Notes: generated from the letters alone by a model not told the origin. A DNA stretch of 64,000 bases from Coriobacteriales bacterium OH1046 (GCA_004010535.1 RQYE01000005.1:186001-250000), one strand, 5' to 3'; counted from the stretch's first letter, positions 17,665-27,483 are shown. Translations and numbers: made by a program.

Positions 17665-19038
17665 CTAGAAGATAATGGCGAGCACGAAAAGAAGGGCGAA
17701 TGCGGCAGAGACCCATTTGAGATTGCCCTTGACGACTTCGGAGATGTCGATCTGGAAGCCGGAGGCGAGCGCCTGCATGGTGATGTTCACGTAGGAGATC
17801 TGGCTGCCGAAGCCGACGCCCATGGTCACGAGGCCGATCTCGAAGAGCGAGAAGCCGAGCCCGTGGGCGATGGGGAGGATGAGGCCGAGTATGGAAGCCA
17901 CGTATGCACCGGCGGGGAAGCCGATGGCGAAGCCCGCGAGCACCATCGCGGGAACGAGCAGGAAGACAGGCGCTCCTTGGGCGAGGTTGACGATGACGGT
18001 GAAGGCGCCGAGCTTCTCGATAAGGTTGATGAAGGTCAGGAAGATACCGACACCGAAAAGGCGGGTCAGGATATAGCTGGAGCCATCGACCAACGCACCG
18101 GAGGCCTCGTTGACCGTAAATTTCGTGCAAAGGATGACAAGGGCGACCGTCACGACCATGTTCACGAACGGGATAAGGATGCCGTGGCCGAGGATGGGCG
18201 CCACGAGCGGGTTGATGACGGGGCCGAGGATAACCGCCGCGAGCAGGTAGATGGTGGGGATGCAGTACTTGAAGACCTCGCCGTTGCCCATTCCCTCGAA
18301 CTGGCCGTCATCCTCGCTGGTGAATAGAGCGTTGCGCTTGAAGGCGCCCCATGAGGCAAGCACGATGGAGATGACGACGAAGAGGAGGGTGAAAGGCTGC
18401 ATATTGGCAACATAGGCGGTAACCTCGCCACCGGTGATCTGGGATACCACGGAGGACTCGAGAGAGGCCGGACTGGTGGTGAAGCATGCAGCGGTTGCTA
18501 TGGACATGCCCGCGATGAGCTCGGGGATAGCCCCCAGGGCTGCGAATGCCAGAGGGGCGATGACCATGGCGGAGCCGCCGCCGATACCGGACATGTACGT
18601 CGCAGCGGCCTGGAGAACGATGATGAACGCGGCCATGACCCACGTCTTATCCTTGATCAGGCGGCGGACAAGTACGAGCGCCGCCGTGTAGCCGCCCGAC
18701 TTGAATACCGCCATGGCGATAGCGGAGTTCAGGATGGGAACGGTATTGGCGAGCATCGACGGGATGGTCGAGAGCAGCTCGGCGTTGGCGTCCGCCAACG
18801 TGAGACCGCCGGCGAGCATGGCCAGCACGCCTCCTGCGAGACCGGCGACGAGCATATCGACGTGCAGGATGAGCAGGACGATGATGAGGATGAGCGGGAT
18901 CACGACGACGAACGCCATGAAACCCTCGGGGGCGGGCACGGGCCCCTCCTCCTCTGCCCATGCGGTGAGCGAGAAGAACACGAGAAGCGGGACGCTCAGA
19001 GCGAGCGCCTTGGCAAGCATGTCTTTGCCAAACTTCAT
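17665..19038 (-). CDS. Multi-TM permease (CitM/GntP-like anion or small-metabolite transporter), substrate unknown
   Basis: About 12 hydrophobic segments; MSGIGGGSAMVIAPLAFAAL and FAIGFPAGAYVASILGLILP loops; co-directional with amidohydrolase. Confidence 0.75.
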   Translation of the reverse strand: MKFGKDMLAKALALSVPLLVFFSLTAWAEEEGPVPAPEGFMAFVVVIPLILIIVLLILHVDMLVAGLAGGVLAMLAGGLTLADANAELLSTIPSMLANTVPILNSAIAMAVFKSGGYTAALVLVRRLIKDKTWVMAAFIIVLQAAATYMSGIGGGSAMVIAPLAFAALGAIPELIAGMSIATAACFTTSPASLESSVVSQITGGEVTAYVANMQPFTLLFVVISIVLASWGAFKRNALFTSEDDGQFEGMGNGEVFKYCIPTIYLLAAVILGPVINPLVAPILGHGILIPFVNMVVTVALVILCTKFTVNEASGALVDGSSYILTRLFGVGIFLTFINLIEKLGAFTVIVNLAQGAPVFLLVPAMVLAGFAIGFPAGAYVASILGLILPIAHGLGFSLFEIGLVTMGVGFGSQISYVNITMQALASGFQIDISEVVKGNLKWVSAAFALLFVLAIIF

Positions 19039-19601
19039 GAAAGACCTCCTTGGACGAACAGCGGATACAAACGTGCCTGCAAATCGCGATCAGTACCTGT
19101 CGCCCGTACCCCTCCGTAGACGCAACAGGTCGAGATGCTGGTGGATCCGAGCCGATTCTGGGAGCTGAGCTTGAGAGGAGAATCGACCCCGGCCGGGACG
19201 GCGCGGGCTTGAAGGACCTTGCAACACCTGACGGGGAACGGCGATCGATCCGATCCCGATGGGTTTTCCGATCACGGTATGGAGCGCGCCGGCCTGCGAT
19301 CCGAGCACGCGGATACGGCACTCAACCTACAAAGGAATTGCCATCTCTTCGCATTCAAGCACGGCACATGGCTCTGCGCATTATCCTGTCAGATAAATAA
19401 AAGCGATTGTTTTTATCCAAAATCGTAAAACACGGGGTAGGCGGCACGATTGCGGCATATGTCCTCCGCCGCCAGAGGTCGACCATCCGCCGAATCGCCC
19501 GTCAACCGCGCACGGGCGCATCGGAGAGCGCTTCTGCAACCGAGCGAACGCAGCATGGGATCTCGAGCCGCGACCGTGCACGGGGCGCAGCTCCCGGCAC
19601 C

Positions 19602-20144
19602 CTACGAATTGGACGAGCGGGCCAACACGTCGTAGCGATCGACGCGCATGAGGATCTGCTCGAGGTCGAGGACGCCCCAGAGCATGCCCACCGGACGGCC
19701 GCCCACGTAGATCTTGAGATTGCGGTAGCCGGTACCCGATCTGAGGCCGGACCATTCCATCCGTTCGATGTCGCGATAGACGACATGGATGCTGCCGCCC
19801 ATGAAAGGCGTGATATCCATGTACTCATCGTATGCGGCGACGCGATAGCGGCGCATGGCGAGCCACATCGCGAACATAACCGCGAGGAATGCCACGAAGA
19901 ACGTGATGACCACCACGGAATCGGCAGCGAAGACGCCCACGGTGCACAGCCAGGACAAGATGATGCCCACGATGCCCATGAAGAACATCGCGATGATGAG
20001 CGCGCGGGAGAACGAGGCCTCGACCACATAGGTATCGTGGTGGCTATGATGGCGTTCCGAGATGCCGACGCTGCCCATGGCTTCGATGAGCGAGGCGAGC
20101 ACGGGGATGATGAGGGAGACGAGCATGAGGGCATAGTGGTTCAT
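19602..20144 (-). CDS. Small membrane protein of unknown function (DUF6560-like)
   Basis: MNHYALMLVSLIIPVLASLIEAMG... two TM segments then PH-like soluble tail. Confidence 0.6.
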   Translation of the reverse strand: MNHYALMLVSLIIPVLASLIEAMGSVGISERHHSHHDTYVVEASFSRALIIAMFFMGIVGIILSWLCTVGVFAADSVVVITFFVAFLAVMFAMWLAMRRYRVAAYDEYMDITPFMGGSIHVVYRDIERMEWSGLRSGTGYRNLKIYVGGRPVGMLWGVLDLEQILMRVDRYDVLARSSNS

Positions 20145-20209
20145 GTATGCGAGACCCTCCTCCTCTCGGCGCCTCAGCGTGCATGGTTGGGCACAGGACG
20201 TTCGCGACT

Positions 20210-20273
20210 GTGCTGACCCGCCTCCGATACTGCGGCTATCGCGAATCCCGCAGGATCGGAGGCGGGTCAGCAC
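20210..20273. repeat. Nested hairpin: perfect 19-bp outer stem plus inner CTGCGG...CCGCAG
   Basis: GTGCTGACCCGCCTCCGAT ... ATCGGAGGCGGGTCAGCAC enclosing ACTGCGGCTATCGCGAATCCCGCAGG. Confidence 0.88.
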
Positions 20274-20406
20274 GGCCTCCCTCGTTAAACCCTACCTTTC
20301 AACTCGGGGTCAAAACTTAACGCGATGGCAAAAGGATGCTGGACGCGTGCCAGCGGCAGGGCCAATCCATGAGCGAGCGGTATATCGTTGCGAGCGGTAT
20401 GCCCTG

Positions 20407-21648
20407 CTACCTCGTGCGGGAGGCAAACTTTGCGACCAAGGCGGTCAGCATATCGACCGACTTCTCCAAACTCGGCACGGGGATGAACTCGCGGACCGAA
20501 TGGAAGTTGTAGGCACCCGTCGCAAGGTTCGGGCACGGCAAGCCGCGGAAGGTGAGCTGCGCGCCATCGGTGCCGCCGCGGATGGGATCGCTGAACGCGG
20601 CGAGCCCCGCCTCTTTGTTGGCCTCGAGCGCATACTCGATCAGGAACTCCTTGCCGCCGAACTGCTCGGCCATGTTGCGGTACTGCTCGCGGCACGAGAC
20701 GCTCACCGTGCCCGCGCCATAGCGCCCGTTCATGAATGCGGCGATGGCGCGCAAGGTCTTTTCGCGGGAGGCCAGGATGTCCGAGTCGAAATCGCGCAGG
20801 ATGAACGAGAGTTCGACCTCGGAAGCCGTGCCCTCGATATCGGTAGGATGGTAGAAGCCGTCGCGGCCCTCGGTATGCTCGGGGCGTTCGTGCGCGGGCA
20901 CCATCGAGAGGAACTCGGCAGCCAGCGTGATGGCATTCACCATGATGTCCTTTGCGGTTCCCGGATGGACCATCACGCCGCGGATGCGCACCGTGGCCTG
21001 GGCGGCCGAGAAGCACTCGTAGTTGATGCCGCCCAGCTCATCGCCATCGACGGTATAGCCGTAGGCTGCACCGAGCTTCTCGAGATCGAGGAGGCGGGCG
21101 CCATGGCCGATCTCCTCGTCGGGCACGAAGGCGATCTTAAGGGTGGGATGGGGAAGCGCGGGATCATCCTTCAGGCGCTGGAGCAGCGCGCATATCTCCG
21201 CCGCGCCCGCCTTGTCATCGGCACCGAGCAGCGTGGTTCCATCGGTGACGACGATATCCTGGCCTGCGAAGCCGGCAAGATCCGGCACCTCGTCGGGCGT
21301 GGTGACGATACGCTCGCCATCGACGATTCCCGCAAACAGCTCTCCCCCCTCGTAGTGCACCACATGGGGCTTCACGCCGAAACCGGGCGCATCCGGCGCG
21401 GTGTCGAGGTGCGAGCAGAGCAGGAGCGCCGGAGCGTCCTCCGCGCCAACAGACGCCGCGAAGGTGCCGGTCACGTAGGCATGCTCGTCAACCGTGACAT
21501 CCGTCAAGCCAAGAGCTGCGAGCTCCTCCCCCAAAAGGCGCGCCATGTCGTGCTGGCACGCGGTCGAGGGCACCTGCTCCTCATGCTCGGGATCGGACGG
21601 TGAGCCAACCTGCACATAGCGCAGGAACCGCTCGAGGACATCGGACAT
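20407..21648 (-). CDS. pepT: Peptidase T (tripeptidase)
   Basis: MSDVLERFLRYVQVGSPSD..., LLLCSHLDTAPDA, TTLLGADDKAGAAEI, AFVPDEEIGHGA, PIRGGTDGAQLTFRGLPCPNL. Confidence 0.95.
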   Translation of the reverse strand: MSDVLERFLRYVQVGSPSDPEHEEQVPSTACQHDMARLLGEELAALGLTDVTVDEHAYVTGTFAASVGAEDAPALLLCSHLDTAPDAPGFGVKPHVVHYEGGELFAGIVDGERIVTTPDEVPDLAGFAGQDIVVTDGTTLLGADDKAGAAEICALLQRLKDDPALPHPTLKIAFVPDEEIGHGARLLDLEKLGAAYGYTVDGDELGGINYECFSAAQATVRIRGVMVHPGTAKDIMVNAITLAAEFLSMVPAHERPEHTEGRDGFYHPTDIEGTASEVELSFILRDFDSDILASREKTLRAIAAFMNGRYGAGTVSVSCREQYRNMAEQFGGKEFLIEYALEANKEAGLAAFSDPIRGGTDGAQLTFRGLPCPNLATGAYNFHSVREFIPVPSLEKSVDMLTALVAKFASRTR

Positions 21649-21821
21649 GCTGCCTCCTTCGGACTGGGTTATAGCGGGCATCAGTATAGTCCATCCGTTT
21701 CCGGATCACGCCGCCATGTACTGCCACCCCCAGCTTCCCATAGTATACTGGCTGGTAGGGGCCACATCGAAAATCGATGCGCGCCCACGTGGCCGATGGA
21801 TCGTATCGGGAGCGCGAGGCG

Positions 21822-22820
21822 ATGGGACGGCGTCCGCTCTATATAGTCACCGGGGCAGCCGGGCATCTGGGCAGCACCATCCTGCGTGCGCTCAGCGGGC
21901 GGGATTGCGCGGTGCGGGGCCTTCTCCTCCCCAGCCAATCCCCCGCCATCAGCGCCCCGAACATCGCCTACATCCACGGCGACATCTTGGAAAGCGACTC
22001 TCTCCACGAGCTCTTCCAAGATTCCGAAGGGCACGAGATCCGCGTTATCCATACTGCGGCGATCGTCTCCATCGAACGTGAGGTGACCCCCATCTTGCAG
22101 CAGGTCAACGTCGAGGGGACGAGAAACATCGTCGAAGCGTGCCGGGAACGGGAAATCGGCCGCCTGGTGTACGTGAGCTCCGTCCACGCGATACCCGAGC
22201 TGCCTGCCGGACAGATCATACGGGAGCCCGATGCCCTCTCCCCCGACCTGGTGGTAGGAGGCTACGCCAAGACGAAAGCCGTGGCCTCCCAACTCGTGCT
22301 GGATGCCGCCGCAGATGGCTTGGATGCCGTCGTGGTGTTCCCTTCGGGAATACTCGGACCTTACGACGAGGGAACCAACCACCTCGTCCAGCTTATCGTC
22401 GACTATACGCACGGCAGGATGCCCCTGTGCGTAGCCGGAGGCTACGACGTGGTGGACGTGAGGGATGTCGCCGACGGATGCGTGCGCGCTGCCCAGTTTG
22501 GCCGAAGGGGAGAGTCCTACATCCTCAACGGCCGATACGTGTCCATACGGGACCTGCTCGCAATGGCCGCAGCCCGCTGCGGCCGCCGCCCTCCCCCAGC
22601 CCTGCCCTTGTGGCTGGCGCATCTTGCGGTCCCGTTCGCGGCTGGCCACGCGTGTCTCAGGCATCGGCGGCCGATCTTCACATCCTATTCCCTGCAGGTC
22701 CTAACATCGAATGGCTGCTTCTCGAGCGCGAAGGCACGAGATGAGCTCGGCTACCGTGCCCGTGACCTGGCGGATACGGTGCGCGATACCATGCGGTGGC
22801 TCGATGGGCCCTCCCGCTGA
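21822..22820 (+). CDS. NAD-dependent epimerase/dehydratase (extended SDR)
   Basis: YIVTGAAGHLGSTILRAL Rossmann motif; YAKTKA (YxxxK) active site. Confidence 0.88.
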   Translation: MGRRPLYIVTGAAGHLGSTILRALSGRDCAVRGLLLPSQSPAISAPNIAYIHGDILESDSLHELFQDSEGHEIRVIHTAAIVSIEREVTPILQQVNVEGTRNIVEACREREIGRLVYVSSVHAIPELPAGQIIREPDALSPDLVVGGYAKTKAVASQLVLDAAADGLDAVVVFPSGILGPYDEGTNHLVQLIVDYTHGRMPLCVAGGYDVVDVRDVADGCVRAAQFGRRGESYILNGRYVSIRDLLAMAAARCGRRPPPALPLWLAHLAVPFAAGHACLRHRRPIFTSYSLQVLTSNGCFSSAKARDELGYRARDLADTVRDTMRWLDGPSR

Positions 22821-22874
22821 TGTCCGCCTCGGCCCCGACAGCTCCTGCGGGAACCATCGGGACCGAGTGTCCGC

Positions 22875-24560
22875 CTAGCGCTCGCAGAGCCAATAGCGCG
22901 TGCTGAAGGGACCCACCACGCTGCCCGCGCCGAAGTCGTGATCCTCTCCGGTGATGAGATCGATCGCCCGGCCGCAGCCCGCATCGAAATGCAGGGTCGC
23001 AGGCTCCGAAGCCGCATTGATGGCCACGATGACGCGCTTCCCGCCTGCGGCGCGCTGGAATACCAGCTGCTGAGGCTGGCACTGGAGCTCGTGGTAGTCG
23101 CCGTTGCACAGCGCCTCGGCACCCTCGCTCGCAAACCGTGCCGCTCCGAGTGCGCAGATCCAGTCGGTGAGCTCATTCCACTCAGGCGCGTCGAGCGCCG
23201 GGCGCAGCTCGTGATCGCCAAAGCGCTGCTCCCCCTCGATGCCCCACTCGCTGCCGTAGTACACGCAGGGCACGCCGCACATGCCGAAGAGCAGCCCGTA
23301 AAGCGGCCGGAGCTGGCGGATGTCGGAGAGCTGCGTGGCGATCCGGGGCACATCGTGATTGTCCACGAAGGTGAGCAGGTGCTTGCCCGTGTAGAGATCC
23401 CACGGTTTGTCGCCGCTCTGGCGCTCGAGCGTGTAGGCTATCTCATGCATGTTGGCCGCATTCATGGAACTCCAAAGGCCCTTGTACGCCTCGTAGTTGG
23501 TGACCGAGTCGCAGGCCTTGTCGTTCATCCAGCGGTTGTAGTCGCCGAACATGGCCTCGCCCACAAGCGGGAATTTCTCCCCGCGCTTCTCCGTGAGCTC
23601 GTCAGCTACCTGGCGCAGGTATCCCAAAAAGCCCAAGTCGAGGCAGTAGGCAACATCCAGGCGCAGGCCGTCGATACCGTAGTCCGCTTCCCAGCTGCGT
23701 ATGACATCGGCCAGATACCCGTTGAGCTCGAGGCTGCCATGGTTGAGCTTGACGAGATAGGGCACCCCCTCCCACGTCTCGTAGCCGAATCCGTCGCCAT
23801 AGGCGGAATCGGCATGCCAATCGATGTTGAACCAGCCGGCATAGCGGCTCTCGCCGCGCTTCTCGAGCACATCCCGAAATGCCCAGAAACCCCGGCCCAC
23901 ATGGTTGAAGACCCCGTCGAGGAGCACGCGGATGCCCGCTTCGTGGAATGCATCCACCACGGTCCTCAGATCTTCATCGGTTCCGAGACGCGCATCCACG
24001 CGGGTGTAGTCGCAGGTGTCGTAACCGTGGCTGCCGCTCTCAAAGGCCGGGTTCAGGAGCACGCAGCTTGCACCGAGCCGTTTGAGGTGGTCGACCCACC
24101 CGTCGTTCACAAGCTTGAGCAGGCGGTGCTCATCATCGTTGGCCTTCCCCTCATCCGATCCATCGTTCGCCCAAGGCGCCCCGCACAGACCCAGGGGATA
24201 GATCTGATACATGAACGCCCCCTCATACCAGTTCATCGCGTTCCTCCAGTCTTGTGCCTGCGTTGGCTGCGGCCTGCGCACACGCTGGGGGACGCCGCGC
24301 GCGAGGCCTATCCTGCCCAGCTCGCTCTGGGCGGGATCGAAGGCCGCCTCCACCTTTGCAAGCAGGCCGAACTCCCCGCAGATGTCGAGCACGGTGCCCA
24401 CCCCCACGCCCGTATCGCCCCGCTCGACACGCGAGAGGGTATCCCGTGAGACGCCGATGGTCTCTGCCAGATCGTCTGCCGTGAGCCCGCTCATAGCCCG
24501 CCACGTCTTGAGGCTGAGTCCGATCCGCTGCATGGAGCTGGCCGAGCCTGTCGTTGCCAT
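22875..24560 (-). CDS. XRE/HipB-like HTH domain fused in frame to GH13 alpha-amylase family protein
   Basis: MATTGSASSMQRIGLSLKTWRAMSGLTADDLAETIGVSRDTLSRVERGDTGV...LGRIGLARGVPQRVRR then MNWYEGAFMYQIYPLG...; GH13 regions VLLDGVFNH, GLRLDVAYC, VGEAMFG, FVDNHD. AGGAGG RBS before 24560; second RBS GGAGG before internal ATG at 24236. Confidence 0.85.
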   Translation of the reverse strand: MATTGSASSMQRIGLSLKTWRAMSGLTADDLAETIGVSRDTLSRVERGDTGVGVGTVLDICGEFGLLAKVEAAFDPAQSELGRIGLARGVPQRVRRPQPTQAQDWRNAMNWYEGAFMYQIYPLGLCGAPWANDGSDEGKANDDEHRLLKLVNDGWVDHLKRLGASCVLLNPAFESGSHGYDTCDYTRVDARLGTDEDLRTVVDAFHEAGIRVLLDGVFNHVGRGFWAFRDVLEKRGESRYAGWFNIDWHADSAYGDGFGYETWEGVPYLVKLNHGSLELNGYLADVIRSWEADYGIDGLRLDVAYCLDLGFLGYLRQVADELTEKRGEKFPLVGEAMFGDYNRWMNDKACDSVTNYEAYKGLWSSMNAANMHEIAYTLERQSGDKPWDLYTGKHLLTFVDNHDVPRIATQLSDIRQLRPLYGLLFGMCGVPCVYYGSEWGIEGEQRFGDHELRPALDAPEWNELTDWICALGAARFASEGAEALCNGDYHELQCQPQQLVFQRAAGGKRVIVAINAASEPATLHFDAGCGRAIDLITGEDHDFGAGSVVGPFSTRYWLCER

Positions 24561-24603
24561 GCGCCTCCTCCTTAGTGATGATTTGTTACGAGCATTGACA
24601 TTA

Positions 24604-24649
24604 ATATCAGAAATATCAGGTTTTAAATCTATAACAGTGATTATATCAG
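24604..24649. promoter_or_regulatory. Three ATATCAG repeats upstream of the HTH-GH13 gene
   Basis: ATATCAG at 24604, 24613 and 24643 in an AT-rich island; TATAAT-like hexamer on minus strand. Confidence 0.45.
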
Positions 24650-24922
24650 ATGTAATTCTAAGAAGAACGTGGATTTTAGGCGAATAGTGAAGGGTCGCGC
24701 GAAGCCTGCCCTCTCGAGCAAGGGAATGGCCGCCGTACTCTGGATAGGGTCTTGAGCGGGCAGGCGTTAGGCGAGGTTTGAAGGCCATCGGCGGCACTGC
24801 GGCGACGAGCGGGATTTCGCTGCGACGCGGTAGGCTACCATGTACGAAGGTGAGTCGGCTATCCCGCCTGACCGGCATACTGGGGAACAGGGAGCACGGC
24901 GGGACGAGGGGAAGGAGCATCG

Positions 24923-25471
24923 ATGAAGAAAGTCCTGTTCGTGCAAGGATCGCTTCGCAGGCAATCGTTCAACCGCCAACTCCAGGGGGAGATACGAGCT
25001 GCCTTGGGAGATTCCGTCGAAATCGATGAGCTCGTCTACGATGATGTGGCACCCATCAACCAGGATGACGAGTGGCCCACACCCGCTTCCGTCGCCCGCG
25101 TGCGCGCAGACGTCCAGGCTGCCGACGCTCTCTGGGTCGTGAGCCCCCAGTACAACGGAAGCTTCCCCGGCCATGTCAAGAACCTCTTCGACTGGCTGTC
25201 CCGTCCTATGGAGCAGGGCAAGTCGGCAACGGCCATCAAGGGCAAGAAGGTCACCGTATCGGGCATCGGCGGCAGGACGCGGACCGCCGAGATGCGCGCG
25301 GCGCTGAGCGCGCTCCTGCGCTTCATCGGCATGGACACCATGGACGAGGAGGGCAGCGGCTACACTGTGAATGCCAGCGCCTGGGCAAGCAACGTGGTCG
25401 AGTTCTCCGATGAGCAGCGAGCCGACATCGCGCGGCAGGCAGACAGCTTCATCGCGTTCATCGGGGCATAG
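24923..25471 (+). CDS. NADPH-dependent FMN reductase family protein
   Basis: MKKVLFVQGSLRRQSFNRQL...ADALWVVSPQYNGSFPGHVKNLFDW. Confidence 0.92.
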   Translation: MKKVLFVQGSLRRQSFNRQLQGEIRAALGDSVEIDELVYDDVAPINQDDEWPTPASVARVRADVQAADALWVVSPQYNGSFPGHVKNLFDWLSRPMEQGKSATAIKGKKVTVSGIGGRTRTAEMRAALSALLRFIGMDTMDEEGSGYTVNASAWASNVVEFSDEQRADIARQADSFIAFIGA

Positions 25472-25477
25472 GGTCGC

Positions 25478-25774
25478 ATGGGCCGGAGCTTCGAATACGA
25501 TGCCGTGCTCCACGAGATCCCGGAGAAGGGCGGGGCGTACGTCTCCTTTCCCTGGGACATCCGGAAGGTGTTCGGCAAGGGCCGGGTCAGGGTGCATGCC
25601 GAATTCGACGGGGAGCCGTACGATGGCAGCATCGTCAACATGGGGATGAAAGGCCCGGATGGCGAGATCCTTTACCTCATCGGCGTCCTGAAATCGATCC
25701 GCGTGAAGCTCGGTAAAAGAGAGGGGGACAGCCTCCACGTCGTTGTCCGTGAACGTCCCCAACCCAAGGGTTGA
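25478..25774 (+). CDS. DUF1905 domain protein
   Basis: FEYDAVLHEIPEKGGAYVSFPWDIRKVFGKGRVRVHAEFDGEPYDGSIVNMG. Confidence 0.85.
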   Translation: MGRSFEYDAVLHEIPEKGGAYVSFPWDIRKVFGKGRVRVHAEFDGEPYDGSIVNMGMKGPDGEILYLIGVLKSIRVKLGKREGDSLHVVVRERPQPKG

Positions 25775-25824
25775 TCTGCGCTAGAGCATGTATCGAAGGA
25801 CTATGACGGGAAGGAGGGGCTGCC

Positions 25825-26613
25825 ATGAGAAGCGCCACGCTGGTGGTCATGCGGCACGGCGAGTCGACGTGGACGGACAAGGCCGTGAACCGCTTCGCCG
25901 GCTGGGCGGATGTCCCGCTCACCGAACGCGGCCGCGCACAGGCTAGGCACGCCGGGGAGCTCATCCGCGACGCGGGCATCTTACCCGATGCGGCGTTCAC
26001 CTCGCTCCTGCGCCGCTCGATAGAGACCTGCGACATCGTGCTCGACGTGGCAGACCGCCTCTGGATTCCCGTGATCAGGAGCTGGCGGCTGAACGAGCGC
26101 CATTACGGCGCCTTCCAAGGCGAGACGCGCCCCGCCATGCGCGAGCGCTACGGCGAGGAGCTCTTCAAGACCTATCGCCGCAGCTACGACGTGCGTCCAC
26201 CCGAGATCGCCGATGACTCGCCCTGGTGGCAGGGCGACGATCCACGCTACGGCATCGTCGCACAGGACGGGCTCGATGGCATCGACCCCGCCGCCATCCG
26301 CAGCGAATGCCTGAAGGACGTGGTCATACGCCTCGAACCGTTCTGGCAGGCCTTCGTCACCCCGTGCCTCTCGCTCGGCGAGACGGTCCTCGTGGCCACG
26401 CACGGCTCGGTGGTGCGCTCCCTCATCAAGGTCATCGAGGGCCTCTCCGACGGGGAGATCCGCTCCGTCAACGTGCCCACGGGCGTCCCGCGCGTCTACG
26501 AGTTCGAGAGCGATGCGTTCGGCGGCCTGCGCGTGCAGGGGCCCGGCCGCTACCTCGACCCCGAGGCTGCGGCGGCGGGCATCGCCGAGACGAGCGCGCT
26601 CGGCACGGCGTGA
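25825..26613 (+). CDS. gpmA: 2,3-bisphosphoglycerate-dependent phosphoglycerate mutase
   Basis: VVMRHGESTWTDKAVNRFAGWADVPLTERG (RHGES), WRLNERHYGAFQG, VATHGSVVRSLIK. Confidence 0.95.
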   Translation: MRSATLVVMRHGESTWTDKAVNRFAGWADVPLTERGRAQARHAGELIRDAGILPDAAFTSLLRRSIETCDIVLDVADRLWIPVIRSWRLNERHYGAFQGETRPAMRERYGEELFKTYRRSYDVRPPEIADDSPWWQGDDPRYGIVAQDGLDGIDPAAIRSECLKDVVIRLEPFWQAFVTPCLSLGETVLVATHGSVVRSLIKVIEGLSDGEIRSVNVPTGVPRVYEFESDAFGGLRVQGPGRYLDPEAAAAGIAETSALGTA

Positions 26614-26647
26614 ACCGAGAAGAATGCCCGGTCGTTTGGAGAAGACC

Positions 26648-27258
26648 ATGTCGACGCAGCCCAGCACGGTCGAAGAGTATATCGCCCGATCATCGGACGG
26701 GAAGGCCGAGCGCCTGAGGCTCGTGCGCACGGCGATCCTGAGCGCTGTGCCGCAGGCGGAAGAGCTCATCTCGTGGGGTATGCCCACCTATCGCGCAGTC
26801 GCGCAGGTGGGAACCAGCTGCATGTCGGTTGCGCGAAGAACCATATAGGACTGTATCCCGGAGCTGCGGCGATAGAGCGCTTTGCGATGCGCGCAGACGG
26901 GCTGGGGCTCGCGCGCACGAAAGGCAGCCTCCACCTGCCGGACTCCCAGCCCATCCCGACGGACTTCGTGGCAGAGGTGGCAGCGTGGTGCCTTGCGTCT
27001 GGCGGCGATCGCGGGCAACGTGCCCCCACCAAGCCGCGCGAACGCCATGAGGTTCCCGCATGGGTGCAGGCGGCGATCGACGGGGCGGGGCTCGCGGAGG
27101 CCTATGCGTCCCGCCCTCCCTATCAACGCAACGACTACATCGGATGGATTGTGCGGCCCAAGCAGGAGAAGACACGCCGAGCGCATCTCGACCAGATGCT
27201 TGATGAGCTGCGCCGTGGCGATGTGTACATGAAGATGCCCTGGCATGCCGGACGCTAG
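26648..27258 (+). pseudogene. DUF1801/YdeI-like protein interrupted by one frameshift
   Basis: MSTQPSTVEEYIARSSDGKAERLRLVRTAILSAVPQAEELISWGMPTYRAVAQ continues in another frame as GGNQLHVGCAKNHIGLYPGAAAIERF...PPYQRNDYIGWIVRPKQEKTRRAHLDQML...MKMPWH. Confidence 0.75.
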
Positions 27259-27287
27259 GGAGATCTTCCTCGGAATTCGCCTCTGCT

Positions 27288-27415
27288 ACTGCGGTATTCG
27301 CGAACACCGCAGTTTTTATAGACGAGGGAAACTGCGGGAATCGTGGACGAGCAGGCAGGAGATGTGACGGCTCTCGTCGGCAAGAGCAGCAATTGCGGTA
27401 TTCGCGAACACCGCA
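27288..27415. repeat. Two copies of palindrome TGCGGTATTCGCGAACACCGCA, 104 bp apart
   Basis: 27290-27311 and 27394-27415; first copy extends to ACTGCGG...CCGCAGT followed by TTTT. Confidence 0.85.
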
Positions 27416-27483
27416 TATCCAATATCCGAAATCCTGCGGAGATCGTGAATCACGTAATTATCAGAGGCAGGAAGCATGCCCCG

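Noticed and set aside
16363-18327. 654-aa plus-strand ORF across amidohydrolase and permease
   Set aside because: Spans two genuine minus-strand genes and the spacer between them; no coherent domain
19040-19600. Coding gene in the ~560-nt gap between the permease and the DUF6560-like gene
   Set aside because: Only short ORFs on both strands without recognisable protein features or RBS; treated as intergenic leader/promoter sequence
24560-24920. Extended N-terminus of the HTH-GH13 ORF up to 24920
   Set aside because: Translation through an AT-rich promoter region with no RBS; the AGGAGG-preceded ATG at 24560 is a much better start
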